Of a stretch of 64,000 bases of DNA, positions 1 to 8,507 are shown one piece after another. The first letter of the stretch is position 1. Each line of letters begins with the position of its first letter. This stretch comes from Flavobacterium aquidurense (GTDB lineage Bacteria; Bacteroidota; Bacteroidia; Flavobacteriales; Flavobacteriaceae). The notes beneath the pieces are model-generated. The model made no database searches, had not been told where the DNA came from, and worked only from the letters and a program-made list of their open reading frames with translations. The position numbers and the translations under genes were made by a program. Location of the stretch: assembly GCF_001404985.1 (NCBI RefSeq), contig NZ_JRLF01000009.1:1-64000 (forward strand). The letters run 5' to 3'.

Positions 1-11
1 TGTTTCTCAAA

Positions 12-274
12 GCGGGTGCAAAAGTAGAAAACTTATTTCTAACTGGCAAATGTTTTTTGAAGTTTTTTTTGAAAATTTTCATTTCGTTTTTCTTCTCTTT
101 ATCTGCCAACCTATCAATGAACTTTCCGTGTTTTGCGGGGTGCAAACTTAAAACTTTCTTTCAATTCCCACAAGCTTTTTTTAATCTTTTTTTGAAAATA
201 AATTCCCGTTTTGATCTCTTTAGCTTGCCGGTATTTCTGTGAACGTCTATCGCTGTTGCGGGTGCAAAAGTAGA
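12..274. repeat. Degenerate tandem repeat, 123-bp period
   Basis: The core GCGGGTGCAAAAGTAGA occurs at 12-28 and again identically at 258-274. A variant, GCGGGGTGCAAACTTA, lies at 135-150. Both spacings are exactly 123 bp. Between cores the units share T-rich segments: CAAGCTTTTTT-like and TTTTTTTGAAAAT-like stretches, and GATCTCTTTAGCTTGCC in unit 2 against a diverged TTCTCTTTATCTGCC in unit 1. The array probably continues to the left of the window. A short open frame at 57-242 lies wholly inside the repeat and has no protein-like features, so I do not call it a gene. The function is unknown. Confidence 0.75.
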
Positions 275-835
275 CCCTTTATTTACATTTACAAGCTTTT
301 TTATTGTATAATTTCAATGTTTTTTAAAACTTTTCCTTAACATACTGATAACACCAAACTTACAAAACACTCTTTTTTTAACTTTATAGGGATTTTCCTA
401 AACCAAATGGCTTTTTCGCAATCCAGGGCTTTCAAAAACTCCCGATTTTAGGGATTTCACAGATTTATCATTCTTTAATGGTTACTTTTCAATGTCAATT
501 TTATGCCCTTTTACCTGTTATCTCCTATTTACACCATATGTCAGGATTTGGGTTGATTGGTTTGTAGTTTTGCGATATCGGTAACAATGCAAAATTCTAC
601 CTTATACTTATACAGAGATACAATTCTTATAAGAACAACTTCACCAGCCCTGATAGTAGCGAAAATCCTTTTGTGCCGGTCCCGAGACTTCGGGAGCAGG
701 AAATAGCCCCTAATCCTTAAATTCCAAAAAGCTTTAAATATGCTTAACTGGATAAATTCTCTTATAAATAGATATAAAAAACAAACCCGACAGGTTTTGA
801 AAACTTGTCGGGTTGTGTAAAATATTTATAGCCAT
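275..835. other. Gene-free AT-rich region with a terminator at its right end
   Basis: I see no convincing coding frame here. The left part continues from the last 123-bp repeat core. A small inverted repeat built on TCCCGAGACTTCGGGA lies near 680-696. The right end holds the terminator of the permease gene, listed separately. The rest shows nothing I can name. Confidence 0.5.
784..814 (-). terminator. CCCGACAG-type terminator hairpin of the permease gene
   Basis: An inverted repeat pairs AACCCGACAGGTTTT with AAAACTTGTCGGGTT, with one mismatch, about 20 bp beyond the stop codon of the minus-strand permease gene. Near-identical hairpins occur at 12609-12639 and 60943-60975, so this is a family of terminator-like elements. 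Confidence 0.7.
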
Positions 836-2071
836 TTATTCAAAACGAATAGCTTTCACTGGCGAGATCTTGGTTATTATATAAGACGGAATTAATAGTA
901 CGACAAAACAAACTGTAACAGTCATTAAATTCAGTAAAGCAATATAACCCCAGTTCAAGTAAACCGGTGCCTGATTGACATAGTAATTTTCAGGATTTAA
1001 CTGTACTACTCCAAACTGCTGTTGAATTAACAAAATCGCAATACCTATTAAATTACCCCAAAACAATCCTCTTATAATAAGATAGAATGCATTATATAGA
1101 AATATTTTACGAACTGTCCAGTTATTTGCTCCCATTGCTTTTAGAATTCCAATCATTTGGGTACGTTCTAATATGAGCACCAATAAAGCAACAACCATAT
1201 TTATTGTAGCAACTAAAATCATAACTCCCAGAATGACGACAATATTAAAATCGAAGAGTTGTAACCAATCAAAAATATAACTGTATTTTTCGATTATTGT
1301 TTTTGTATCTAAACTCGATGATGTTTGTTCGTATATCTGATTACCTGTGATTTTTATATTATCAAAATCTTTAACAAATACTTCAAAAGCTCCAACCTGA
1401 TCCGAACTCCATTTGTTGATTCGCTGAATGTGACGAATATCTCCTATTATATATGTAGCATCGAATTGCTGAAATCCCGAATTAAAAATACCCGCAATTT
1501 TGAATCGGCGGCTATTTGGCATTTTACCTTGCTCTTCTTTAATAAAGAATGTATTAAAATTATCTCCTACTTTCAGATTAAGACGATCTGCCAAGAGCCT
1601 TGAAATTAAAACATCTTCGTTTAAGGTTTTAGAAAAATCAGGCACTTTACCTTCAACAATATATTCTTTTATATTGTTCCAATCATAATCTCCTCCTACT
1701 CCTTTGAAAACAATTCCTTCAAATGCGTTTTCTGTTCTGATAATTCCAGCTTTACTCGCGATTGCCTGAATATGACTGACGTCTGGAACTGATTTAAAAT
1801 TGGGATAAAAATCCTGTTTTTTTGAAATTGGAGTTAAAGTAACTTCAGAATTATTATTGTCATAGTTTGATATAATAATCTGACCGTTGAAAGCAGAAAC
1901 TTTATCACGTATCTTTTGCTGCAAACCAATTCCGGTAGCAACTGAGACTATCATCATGATAATACCAATAGCAATTGCTGAAATAGCGATCTTTATGATT
2001 GGTGCTGATATACTGCTTTTATAATCTTTGGCAGTAATAAGTCTTCTGGCTATGAAATATTCTAAATTCAA
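836..2071 (-). CDS. FtsX/LolE-family ABC transporter permease
   Basis: This is a 411-residue inner-membrane protein with the FtsX/MacB-permease layout. One transmembrane helix lies at about residues 25-47, followed by a periplasmic domain of about 220 residues. Three more helices lie at about 277-300, 330-352 and 375-400. The C-terminus ISPVKAIRFE matches the usual end of LolC/LolE-type permeases. In that family the permease works with an ATPase (LolD) to release lipoproteins from the inner membrane. No ATPase gene is adjacent, so the substrate is inferred only from the family. It lies alone between a downstream terminator and the cysteine-cluster gene 112 bp upstream on the same strand. Confidence 0.85.
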   Translation of the reverse strand: MNLEYFIARRLITAKDYKSSISAPIIKIAISAIAIGIIMMIVSVATGIGLQQKIRDKVSAFNGQIIISNYDNNNSEVTLTPISKKQDFYPNFKSVPDVSHIQAIASKAGIIRTENAFEGIVFKGVGGDYDWNNIKEYIVEGKVPDFSKTLNEDVLISRLLADRLNLKVGDNFNTFFIKEEQGKMPNSRRFKIAGIFNSGFQQFDATYIIGDIRHIQRINKWSSDQVGAFEVFVKDFDNIKITGNQIYEQTSSSLDTKTIIEKYSYIFDWLQLFDFNIVVILGVMILVATINMVVALLVLILERTQMIGILKAMGANNWTVRKIFLYNAFYLIIRGLFWGNLIGIAILLIQQQFGVVQLNPENYYVNQAPVYLNWGYIALLNLMTVTVCFVVLLIPSYIITKISPVKAIRFE

Positions 2072-2183
2072 ATTTTAGTCTCTTTATTTATTATTCTATT
2101 GGAATGGCTTGAGCGCAATCAAAAATACATTTTAAAAATGAAAACAAATTGCCTTTAAAAACAATTACAAAAATTTCAGTTCC

Positions 2184-2678
2184 TCATAAAGGAAGTTTCT
2201 TTTTCATTTCTTCAACTATGTTATATGCAGCAGGACAAATAGCAACATTTTTCAAGGTAATATCTGTAATCTGATGAAACTTTTTACGATCTGTGTGCGG
2301 AAACTCTCTACAGGCTTTTGGACGAACATCATAAATCATACAATAATTATCGTTATCAAGAAAAGTGCAAGGCACGCTTTTTAGAACATAATCCTTATCC
2401 TCATCAATTCGCAAATATTGCTCAATGAATTGTTGTGGTTTTTGTCTGAAAGATTTTGAAATTCGCTCAATATCCGCCAAAGTAAATAAGGGCCCAGTTG
2501 TTTTACAACAATTGGCACATTTTAAACAGTCTGTTTTTTTAAATTCGGCATCATGCAAATCCTGCATAATATAATCTAAATTCTTAGGCTGTTTCTTTTT
2601 CAGCTTATCAAAATACTTTTTGTTTTCGATATGCTTATCTTTGGCTAACTTATTTAAGTTATTTAAAATTTGTTTCAA
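2184..2678 (-). CDS. YkgJ-family cysteine cluster protein
   Basis: This 164-residue soluble protein carries the CxxCxxCC cluster of the YkgJ/UPF0153 family (C51, C54, C57, C58). Further conserved cysteines are C104, C113 and C123, and the last sits in an ACREFPH motif. The family is thought to bind zinc or an Fe-S cluster, but its molecular role is not established. The N-terminus is lysine-rich and probably helical. A TAATTTTG -7-like box lies about 25 bp upstream of the start, which supports this start and independent transcription from the divergent methyltransferase gene. Confidence 0.85.
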   Translation of the reverse strand: MKQILNNLNKLAKDKHIENKKYFDKLKKKQPKNLDYIMQDLHDAEFKKTDCLKCANCCKTTGPLFTLADIERISKSFRQKPQQFIEQYLRIDEDKDYVLKSVPCTFLDNDNYCMIYDVRPKACREFPHTDRKKFHQITDITLKNVAICPAAYNIVEEMKKKLPL

Positions 2679-2701
2679 GTTTACTTTTTAAAGTTGATTT
2701 G

Positions 2702-2709
2702 CAAAATTA
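2702..2709 (-). promoter_or_regulatory. Candidate -7 box (TAnnTTTG) of the YkgJ-family gene
   Basis: Read on the minus strand the bases are TAATTTTG, matching the Bacteroidetes TAnnTTTG consensus, 24 bp upstream of the ATG. I see no clear TTTG -33 element at the usual distance. Confidence 0.4.
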
Positions 2710-2752
2710 AACAACTTTAAACTTGAAACCCTAAACTTTGAAATAAAATACA

Positions 2753-3460
2753 ATGAAAGATCTATTTGGAAAAGCGATGTTTGACTTTCAGACTAATAAT
2801 TCGCCTGAAGACATCATCACAGAAACAACAATTTCTGAAGAAGACGAAATGAGCGTTGATTATTTGTTCCGCTCTTATAATGAAATGCCAAAACTGGAGC
2901 AAAAAGCATTGCAATTGGCCAGCGGAAAAACATTAGATGTTGGATGTGGCGCCGGAAGTCATAGTTTATCATTACAAAATGATCGTAATTTAGATGTTAC
3001 ATCCATAGATATTTCAGAAAAAGCGATTGAAACTTGTAAACTTCGCGGTGTTAAAAATGCAAAAGTTCAAAACATACTCGATTTCGAAGGGGGTAAATTC
3101 GACACCATTATTTTATTGATGAACGGAGTTGGTATTTTTGGTAAATTAGAGAACTGCAATAAATTTTTAAATAAACTAAAGTCACTTTTGAATCCGGGTG
3201 GACAAATTTTACTAGATAGCTCTGATATCATTTATATGTTTGACGAAGATGAAGACGGCGGAAAATGGATTCCGTCTAATAATGATTATTATGGTGAACT
3301 TGTTTTTAATATTTCCTATAAAGGAGAAAAAGAAGAGCCTTTTGACTGGTTATATCTGGATTACAACACACTTCAAAACGCAGCAGTTGCAAACGGATTA
3401 AAATGTGAACTTATTTTAGAAGGCGAACATTATGATTATCTAGCTAAACTTTCGATTTAG
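2753..3460 (+). CDS. Class I SAM-dependent methyltransferase
   Basis: This 235-residue protein has a Rossmann-type methyltransferase fold. The SAM-binding motif I, LDVGCGAGSH, is at residues 61-70. The acidic strand-2 end VTSIDIS and a motif IV-like region IILLMNGVGIFG follow. The substrate cannot be read from the sequence; the family includes small-molecule and protein methyltransferases. The gene is followed 17 bp later by a YfiT-like gene on the same strand, so the two are probably co-transcribed. It diverges from the YkgJ-family gene. Confidence 0.85.
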   Translation: MKDLFGKAMFDFQTNNSPEDIITETTISEEDEMSVDYLFRSYNEMPKLEQKALQLASGKTLDVGCGAGSHSLSLQNDRNLDVTSIDISEKAIETCKLRGVKNAKVQNILDFEGGKFDTIILLMNGVGIFGKLENCNKFLNKLKSLLNPGGQILLDSSDIIYMFDEDEDGGKWIPSNNDYYGELVFNISYKGEKEEPFDWLYLDYNTLQNAAVANGLKCELILEGEHYDYLAKLSI

Positions 3461-3477
3461 AACAAAACTTAACGATC

Positions 3478-4023
3478 ATGGAAGCATTAGATTTAGAAAA
3501 ATTAAAATACCCAATAGGGAAATTTGAATTCCCAACGAGATTTAGCCCTGAATATATTTCTGATAAAATTCATGAGATCGAATCTTTTCCTGACAGATTA
3601 AAAAAAGAGACGATTCATTTAACTGATGAACAATTAGACACTCCATATCGTCCTGATGGATGGACGGTTCGACAAGTTATTCATCACTGTGCAGAAAGTC
3701 ATATGAATTGTTACATCAGAATAAAATGGGCTTTGACTGAAAATAATCCGGTAATAAAACCTTATGACGAAAATCTGTGGTCTGAATTGCCCGATAATTT
3801 AAACATGCCCATTGAACCTACTTTAACTTTATTGGAAGGCTTACATATTAGACTAGCTTTTATCATGAAGAATTTGTCTGACGAAGATCTGGAAAAATCA
3901 TTTATCCATCCGGAAAACAATTCGGAATATAAAATAAAACAGCTAATAGCAACATATGCCTGGCATGGAAATCATCATTTAGCACATATCACTGCTTTAA
4001 AAAAATACAAAAACTGGAAATAA
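3478..4023 (+). CDS. YfiT/DinB-superfamily bacillithiol transferase-like protein
   Basis: This 181-residue protein resembles the YfiT (BstA-like) branch of the DinB four-helix superfamily. The region RPDGWTVRQVIHHCAESH is at about 58-75 and the C-terminal WHGNHHLAH at 162-170. Together they supply the histidines that bind the divalent metal in this family. Relatives conjugate bacillithiol to electrophiles or are annotated as metal-dependent hydrolases. Bacillithiol use here is inferred from the family. The gene follows the methyltransferase by 17 bp and ends in a bidirectional terminator shared with queE. Confidence 0.75.
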   Translation: MEALDLEKLKYPIGKFEFPTRFSPEYISDKIHEIESFPDRLKKETIHLTDEQLDTPYRPDGWTVRQVIHHCAESHMNCYIRIKWALTENNPVIKPYDENLWSELPDNLNMPIEPTLTLLEGLHIRLAFIMKNLSDEDLEKSFIHPENNSEYKIKQLIATYAWHGNHHLAHITALKKYKNWK

Positions 4024-4066
4024 ACAATGTTTATTTTTTACACACTGTATATTATTTACTACAAAC

Positions 4067-4096
4067 AAAAAATCTCTTCAGTTGAAGAGATTTTTT
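4067..4096. terminator. Bidirectional terminator between the YfiT-like gene and queE
   Basis: The hairpin AAATCTCTTCA/GTTGAAGAGATTT is flanked by an A-run on the left and a T-run on the right. It can therefore terminate transcription in both directions for these convergent genes. Confidence 0.85.
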
Positions 4097-4104
4097 TATA
4101 GCAA

Positions 4105-4737
4105 TTAAGGAATATTCAAGTATTTATGTGTCTGAAGAGAAACTCTCCACTTTGGATTGTTCATTACATAATCAACAATTAATGGTGTCATTTCTTCTTT
4201 CTTGCTCCATTCTGGCTGTAAAAATAAAATTGCATTACCATTTACCAGTTCTGCCTGCTCTTCAGCAAAAATAAAATCATGTTTATTATATATGATCACT
4301 TTTAATTCGTGTGCATTATCATAAACTGTTTGGGTTGGCAATTTATTCTTTTTAGGAGAAAGACAAATCCAATCCCAGGTTCCAGTCAATGGATATGCTC
4401 CGGAAGTTTCAATATGAACTTTTAAATTTCTGTTTTTTAATTCCTGAGTTAACAAGCTCATGTCCCAGGTTAGAGGTTCCCCACCAGTTATAACAACAGT
4501 GTCTGCATAAGTGGCAGCATTATTTACAATTAAGTCAACACTAGTTGGCGGATGTAACTCAGCATTCCAGCTCTCCTTCACATCACACCAGTGACAACCA
4601 ACATCACAACCTCCAATTCGTATAAAGTAAGCCGCAGTTCCTGTATGAAAACCTTCTCCCTGAATGGTGTAAAATTCTTCCATCAAAGGCAACATAGCTC
4701 CTTTATTTACTTCTAATTGTATTTCTTTTGATAACAT
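4105..4737 (-). CDS. queE: 7-carboxy-7-deazaguanine synthase QueE
   Basis: This 210-residue radical-SAM enzyme converts 6-carboxy-tetrahydropterin to 7-carboxy-7-deazaguanine in the queuosine precursor pathway. The substrate-loop motif EFYTIQGEG is at residues 21-29. The iron-sulfur ligands C44, C48 and C51 have CX3CX2C spacing. TGGEP, the usual SAM-contact motif, follows near residue 87. Length is normal. It has its own promoter 18-46 bp upstream. The later pathway gene queA lies 24 kb away in the same window, so the queuosine genes are scattered. Confidence 0.95.
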   Translation of the reverse strand: MLSKEIQLEVNKGAMLPLMEEFYTIQGEGFHTGTAAYFIRIGGCDVGCHWCDVKESWNAELHPPTSVDLIVNNAATYADTVVITGGEPLTWDMSLLTQELKNRNLKVHIETSGAYPLTGTWDWICLSPKKNKLPTQTVYDNAHELKVIIYNKHDFIFAEEQAELVNGNAILFLQPEWSKKEEMTPLIVDYVMNNPKWRVSLQTHKYLNIP

Positions 4738-4754
4738 TATTTCAATTTAAAGTG

Positions 4755-4783
4755 CAAAGATAGTCAATTAAATACGGAACAAA
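4755..4783 (-). promoter_or_regulatory. Bacteroidetes-type promoter of queE
   Basis: On the minus strand the -33 element TTTG (4780-4783) and the -7 element TATCTTTG (4755-4762) are separated by 17 bp, which fits the consensus well. Transcription would start about 10-15 bp before the queE ATG, leaving no room for a preQ1 riboswitch. Confidence 0.7.
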
Positions 4784-4785
4784 AA

Positions 4786-4813
4786 AAACCGATAGTTCTT
4801 TGAACTATCGGTT
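4786..4813. terminator. Terminator of the TonB/TPR operon
   Basis: The hairpin AAACCGATAGTTC/GAACTATCGGTTT lies about 25 bp beyond the TPR gene stop. On the minus strand it is followed by a U-run. It sits just upstream of the queE promoter and separates the two transcripts. Confidence 0.85.
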
Positions 4814-4836
4814 TTATATTTAATAAAGATCTTATA

Positions 4837-6504
4837 TTATTTTAAAGCTTTTACAGATTGCGCAGCATATGTATTTGCAGGATCTAAAACTAAAGTTTTA
4901 TTGAAATACTCAATTGCTTTTGCTTTGTCTGTATTTGCATAAGCAGCACCAATTGCATTGTAAGATTCAATAACCTTTTTAACAGTAGCAGGCTTCGCTA
5001 ATTCTTCAGCACCTTTAGCTGTAGTTTTAGTCAAATACTCATTATAGTTTTTTATAATCAAATCATCTTTGTCCAATAAACTGTTGATTCTTCCTTTGTA
5101 TAAATATGCTTCATCATAAGTAGGAGAAGCAGTTAAAACTTTATCAAAAGTAGCATCCGCTTTTTGCAATGCAGCCGCATCACGAGTTTCTGCAGTTTTA
5201 CCAGCGTTACCATAATATACTGAAATACCATAATAAACTAAATCATCAAGATAATTTTTAGATTCTGCATTACTAGCACCAAGCTCAAAGATAGAAGCTG
5301 CCTGAATATATTGTTTTTTTCCAAACAAAGCTTTTCCAAAATCAGCAAGTTCTTCTACCACTAAAGGTTCTAATTCAATAGCTTTTTTAATATCAGCAAC
5401 ACCAGCATCAAAAGCAGCCTGATCTACAACTCCTTCAGCATTAGTCCCTTTTTTAATTTTAGATAAACCTAAATATAAATAATCTCTACCAATTACTTTG
5501 TTTGAAGGTACTTTAATAAAATCTTCAATAGATTTAATTGCTACATCAACATTTCCGTTTTCGTAAGCAGCATAACCTAAATATCTGTAAATTCTTGGAT
5601 TAACTTTATCTTCAGCAATCATTTTATTTGCTACAGTTTCAAGAGTTTTATAATCTTTTACTAAGATTAAGAAATCTGCATGACGCATTTTAGAATCTAA
5701 AGAGTAATCTGTCAGACTTAAATATTTTTCGTAGTTTGTAATTGCATTTTGCATATTAACTTTAGCAGTAGATGTTTTATTTCTTCCCCACTTGTAATAT
5801 GTTTCAGCCAATTCTCTGTAAACTGGACCATAATTAGGATTTAATGCGATAACTTCATTAAAAGATTTAATTGCTTCTTCATAAGATTTAGCTCCTTTTA
5901 ATAAAACTCCTAATTGCATTTTAGCTCTTAAAAGCGTTGGATCAGCAGTAAATGCATCACGATACGCTTTATAAGCATCATTTTGATTGTTTGCTCCGTA
6001 ATACGCATCTCCAATTGCTAAAAGTGCAGTTGCATTTTGTGGCTCAATTAATAAGGCACGTTTTAAAACAGCAACGGCATTTGTATAATCAGGGCTCGTT
6101 GAGTTAATATAAGCTCTACCAATGTAAATAAATTCCTCTACATCTTTACGCTTCATATCTTTAGTTGCCAAACCAAAATTAGCCTGGGCAGCAGTAGCAT
6201 TTTTACTATCAAGATCTATTTGACCTAATCCAATATAATTTAAGTTCTTTTTATCTGATGCCTGTAATCCATTCGAGTAATAAATTTTAGCCGAATCAAC
6301 AATAGATTGATTTAAATACACATTACCTAAAACAAAATTTGCTTCTCCATCAGAAGGTTTTGCTTTGATGATTGATTTAAGCAAAGATTTTGCTTTTTGA
6401 AATTGTTCAGCATCGATTGCTTTTTTAGCTTCTTTGATATCTTGCGCTTTTGCAACAGTAGCTGAAGCAACTAAGGCAAGACTAAAAATTTTAAATTTAT
6501 TCAT
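4837..6504 (-). CDS. Secreted TPR-repeat protein
   Basis: This 555-residue protein has an N-terminal signal peptide (MNKFKIFSLALVASATVAKA) followed by many tetratricopeptide repeats. Helical hairpins such as ALLIEPQNATALLAIGDAYY and VIALNPNYGPVYRELAETYY are clear TPR units, at about residues 145-225. It should be a periplasmic scaffold. It is the last gene of the exbB-exbD-exbD-tonB-pstS-like cluster, 16 bp after the PstS-like gene. This suggests a role beside TonB energy transduction, but the partner is unknown. Confidence 0.8.
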   Translation of the reverse strand: MNKFKIFSLALVASATVAKAQDIKEAKKAIDAEQFQKAKSLLKSIIKAKPSDGEANFVLGNVYLNQSIVDSAKIYYSNGLQASDKKNLNYIGLGQIDLDSKNATAAQANFGLATKDMKRKDVEEFIYIGRAYINSTSPDYTNAVAVLKRALLIEPQNATALLAIGDAYYGANNQNDAYKAYRDAFTADPTLLRAKMQLGVLLKGAKSYEEAIKSFNEVIALNPNYGPVYRELAETYYKWGRNKTSTAKVNMQNAITNYEKYLSLTDYSLDSKMRHADFLILVKDYKTLETVANKMIAEDKVNPRIYRYLGYAAYENGNVDVAIKSIEDFIKVPSNKVIGRDYLYLGLSKIKKGTNAEGVVDQAAFDAGVADIKKAIELEPLVVEELADFGKALFGKKQYIQAASIFELGASNAESKNYLDDLVYYGISVYYGNAGKTAETRDAAALQKADATFDKVLTASPTYDEAYLYKGRINSLLDKDDLIIKNYNEYLTKTTAKGAEELAKPATVKKVIESYNAIGAAYANTDKAKAIEYFNKTLVLDPANTYAAQSVKALK

Positions 6505-6520
6505 CTTTATTGTAATTAAT

Positions 6521-7444
6521 TTATTCTTTATCGTTTATAATTTGACTTCTAATTTTAAGCTTTCTTCCCGGAGTTCTGATAGGCAATAAACCTGATTTTA
6601 AAACAATACGCTGACCAATGTCACCTGATATAAATGAAGCAAAGCCCATTCCTAAACCAGTATACCCCTGACAATTTATAATAAACAAATCACGTGCCAA
6701 AGGATATTTCATTTCTCCAAGATCATTTTGAGTAGGATCATAATATTTATCACCATTAATTCCTTTAACACTCATAACGTTTATTTTTTTAACGATATCC
6801 AGCATATTTGGAGATGGTTGATAAAGCCAATTTACGCCTACTACTCCAATCATACCATCATTCTCTGAAACGAATTTAATAACTTCATCATTCGTTTTAA
6901 AAGAAAAAACATTTTTTGACGGAATATCTTTCACCTTTGCCAATTCTTTCATGTATCGAACTGTACTTGAATTTGGATTATCAAACACAAGGCCTTTTAT
7001 TCCAGAATCTGATTTACCTTGTAAAAAATCAATTACAGTTTTCAACGCAATTAATGTATCATTATTGCCTTTATTAGTAACAAAAGCAATCGCATCTTTA
7101 GCAAAAAGTGTAACTCTTGGGTTGATTTTACTTTTTTCGAATCTGGTTTTTTCTTCCTGAGTCAAATCTCTGGTTGTAACAACAACTTTTGCTTTTTGAT
7201 TCAACAAATCATTTATAAGTTCTGCTTCAGATTTAGGTTTTATAGAAATCTTTGCATCATAATAAGTTCCTTCAAAAACAGCCACCATATCTTCTACGAT
7301 GGGCTTTACTGTTTCATCTACAGTAATGTCTATTGATCCTTTTAAAATTGTCTCACTATCAGCTTCATTTTTACTTTTTTGGTTGCACATGGCAAACAAA
7401 AAAACAAAAACTACCAAACCTACAACTTTACCATATTTCAACAT
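6521..7444 (-). CDS. PstS-like phosphate-binding lipoprotein
   Basis: This 307-residue protein begins with a lipoprotein signal ending in a lipobox (LFAMC, Cys about 20). The rest resembles the periplasmic PstS/PBP-like domain: the segment GLVFDNPNSSTVRYMKELA and the C-terminal GFASFISGDIGQRIV are typical of that fold. No PstCAB transporter genes are nearby. It sits between tonB and a TPR gene, so it may help a TonB-linked process rather than an ABC importer. It starts 2 bp after the small membrane protein stop. Confidence 0.75.
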   Translation of the reverse strand: MLKYGKVVGLVVFVFLFAMCNQKSKNEADSETILKGSIDITVDETVKPIVEDMVAVFEGTYYDAKISIKPKSEAELINDLLNQKAKVVVTTRDLTQEEKTRFEKSKINPRVTLFAKDAIAFVTNKGNNDTLIALKTVIDFLQGKSDSGIKGLVFDNPNSSTVRYMKELAKVKDIPSKNVFSFKTNDEVIKFVSENDGMIGVVGVNWLYQPSPNMLDIVKKINVMSVKGINGDKYYDPTQNDLGEMKYPLARDLFIINCQGYTGLGMGFASFISGDIGQRIVLKSGLLPIRTPGRKLKIRSQIINDKE

Positions 7445-7446
7445 AA

Positions 7447-7677
7447 TTATTCTGCATTTGAATTGATTAATCTTAAAAAACGAATTGCTGAATATACAAT
7501 CAATAATCCGCCAAAAGCATATCTGTATTTAGGCTCCATATCTAATGGAAGTTTTTTCCAGAACATAATCATTAAACCCAGTACAAGATATATTAAAAAA
7601 AACATTATTCCTAAAACAAGAAGAAATCGCTCTTTGAGCGATTTCTTCTGAATATTATTAAGCTTATCTTTTAACAT
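7447..7677 (-). CDS. Small two-helix membrane protein in the tonB operon
   Basis: This 76-residue protein has two predicted transmembrane helices, about 19-38 (LLVLGIMFFLIYLVLGLMIM) and about 50-66. I do not recognise a family. Its start overlaps the tonB stop by one base (TAATG), which indicates translational coupling. Its early codons contain a perfect 12-bp inverted repeat, listed separately. The tight position between tonB and the PstS-like gene argues that it is real. Confidence 0.7.
   Translation of the reverse strand: MLKDKLNNIQKKSLKERFLLVLGIMFFLIYLVLGLMIMFWKKLPLDMEPKYRYAFGGLLIVYSAIRFLRLINSNAE
7621..7647 (-). repeat. Perfect 12-bp hairpin inside the gene after tonB
   Basis: AAGAAATCGCTC at 7621-7632 and GAGCGATTTCTT at 7636-7647 are perfect inverted copies around a 3-nt loop. 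The hairpin lies within the coding sequence about 30 nt after the tonB stop and has no U-run behind it. It could stabilise the upstream mRNA or lower expression of the distal genes. Confidence 0.6.
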
Positions 7678-8477
7678 TATTCTGCAGATTGAATAGTAAT
7701 AGGAAGCGAGTAAAGAACCCTAACTTTTTTACCATTTTGCTCGCCGGGAGTCCATTTTGGACATTTTTTAAGAACACGAATTGCTTCTGCTCCTGTACCG
7801 TAACCGATATCCCTTAAAACTTTAATGTCGGTTAATGAACCGTCTTTTTCAACTACAAAAGTAACATAAACTTTACCTTTTAAACCTTCTTCTTCTGGAG
7901 TCTTGTAATTATTTCCTACGAATTTGTAGAACTTTTCAATTCCTCCAGGGAAATCTGGTTTTACTTCGATACCTGCAGTATTATAAACATTGTTATCTTC
8001 CTGAATGATCTCTGTAACTGGTCCTTTACCAACTGGCTCATCAACAGTTAAAACTGCATCCGGATCTCCTTTGATAGTTTCGTTACCAACTTTTTTATCT
8101 TTAAGATCTACAATTTTTGGTGGATCTTCAGTAACTTCATTTGCTTTAGCAACTACCGGTTTCACAAACTTAACCTGATCCACTTTTGGTGGTGGTGGCG
8201 GTGGTGGTGGTTGATTTGGCTTAATTTCCTCTTTCTTAGGAGGTAATTTTACTGTAGCAATTTTAATATCGTTATTTACCACTTCTTCTTCAGAATCTGG
8301 TAAAAAGCTTGCAATAAGAGGAGCTGCAACAGCAACACTGAAAATAAGCGAACCAATAATAAGAGCCTTTACAGTAGTCTTATTATTTGATTTTCTTAAT
8401 TCATATGCCCCATATATCTTATTACGTCCTTCGAATACGATATCAAGCCATTGATTTTTAATTATATCTAATTTCAT
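7677..8477 (-). CDS. tonB: TonB energy transducer
   Basis: This 266-residue protein is anchored by one helix at about residues 37-58. A proline-rich periplasmic linker (eight consecutive prolines near residue 95) and a C-terminal TonB domain (about 172-266, PDFPGGIEKFYKFVGNNY to LPITIQSAE) follow. It transmits proton-motive energy from ExbB/ExbD to outer-membrane receptors. The linker contains the blocks DQVKFVKPVVAKANEVTED and ETIKGDPDAVLTVDEPVGKG. Close copies of both recur, in swapped order, in the VIT/VWA protein at 38856-42047. It lies 30 bp downstream of exbD in a single operon. Confidence 0.93.
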   Translation of the reverse strand: MKLDIIKNQWLDIVFEGRNKIYGAYELRKSNNKTTVKALIIGSLIFSVAVAAPLIASFLPDSEEEVVNNDIKIATVKLPPKKEEIKPNQPPPPPPPPKVDQVKFVKPVVAKANEVTEDPPKIVDLKDKKVGNETIKGDPDAVLTVDEPVGKGPVTEIIQEDNNVYNTAGIEVKPDFPGGIEKFYKFVGNNYKTPEEEGLKGKVYVTFVVEKDGSLTDIKVLRDIGYGTGAEAIRVLKKCPKWTPGEQNGKKVRVLYSLPITIQSAE

Positions 8478-8507
8478 TTTTCTTGATTATTAAGGATTAA
8501 AACTAGA

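Noticed and set aside
57..242. Open frame of 61 residues on the plus strand
   Set aside because: It lies entirely within the 123-bp tandem repeat and is a Phe-rich translation of T-rich DNA with no neighbours or family.
4738..4785. Possible preQ1 riboswitch upstream of queE
   Set aside because: The promoter places the transcript start about 10-15 bp before the ATG, leaving no room for an aptamer.
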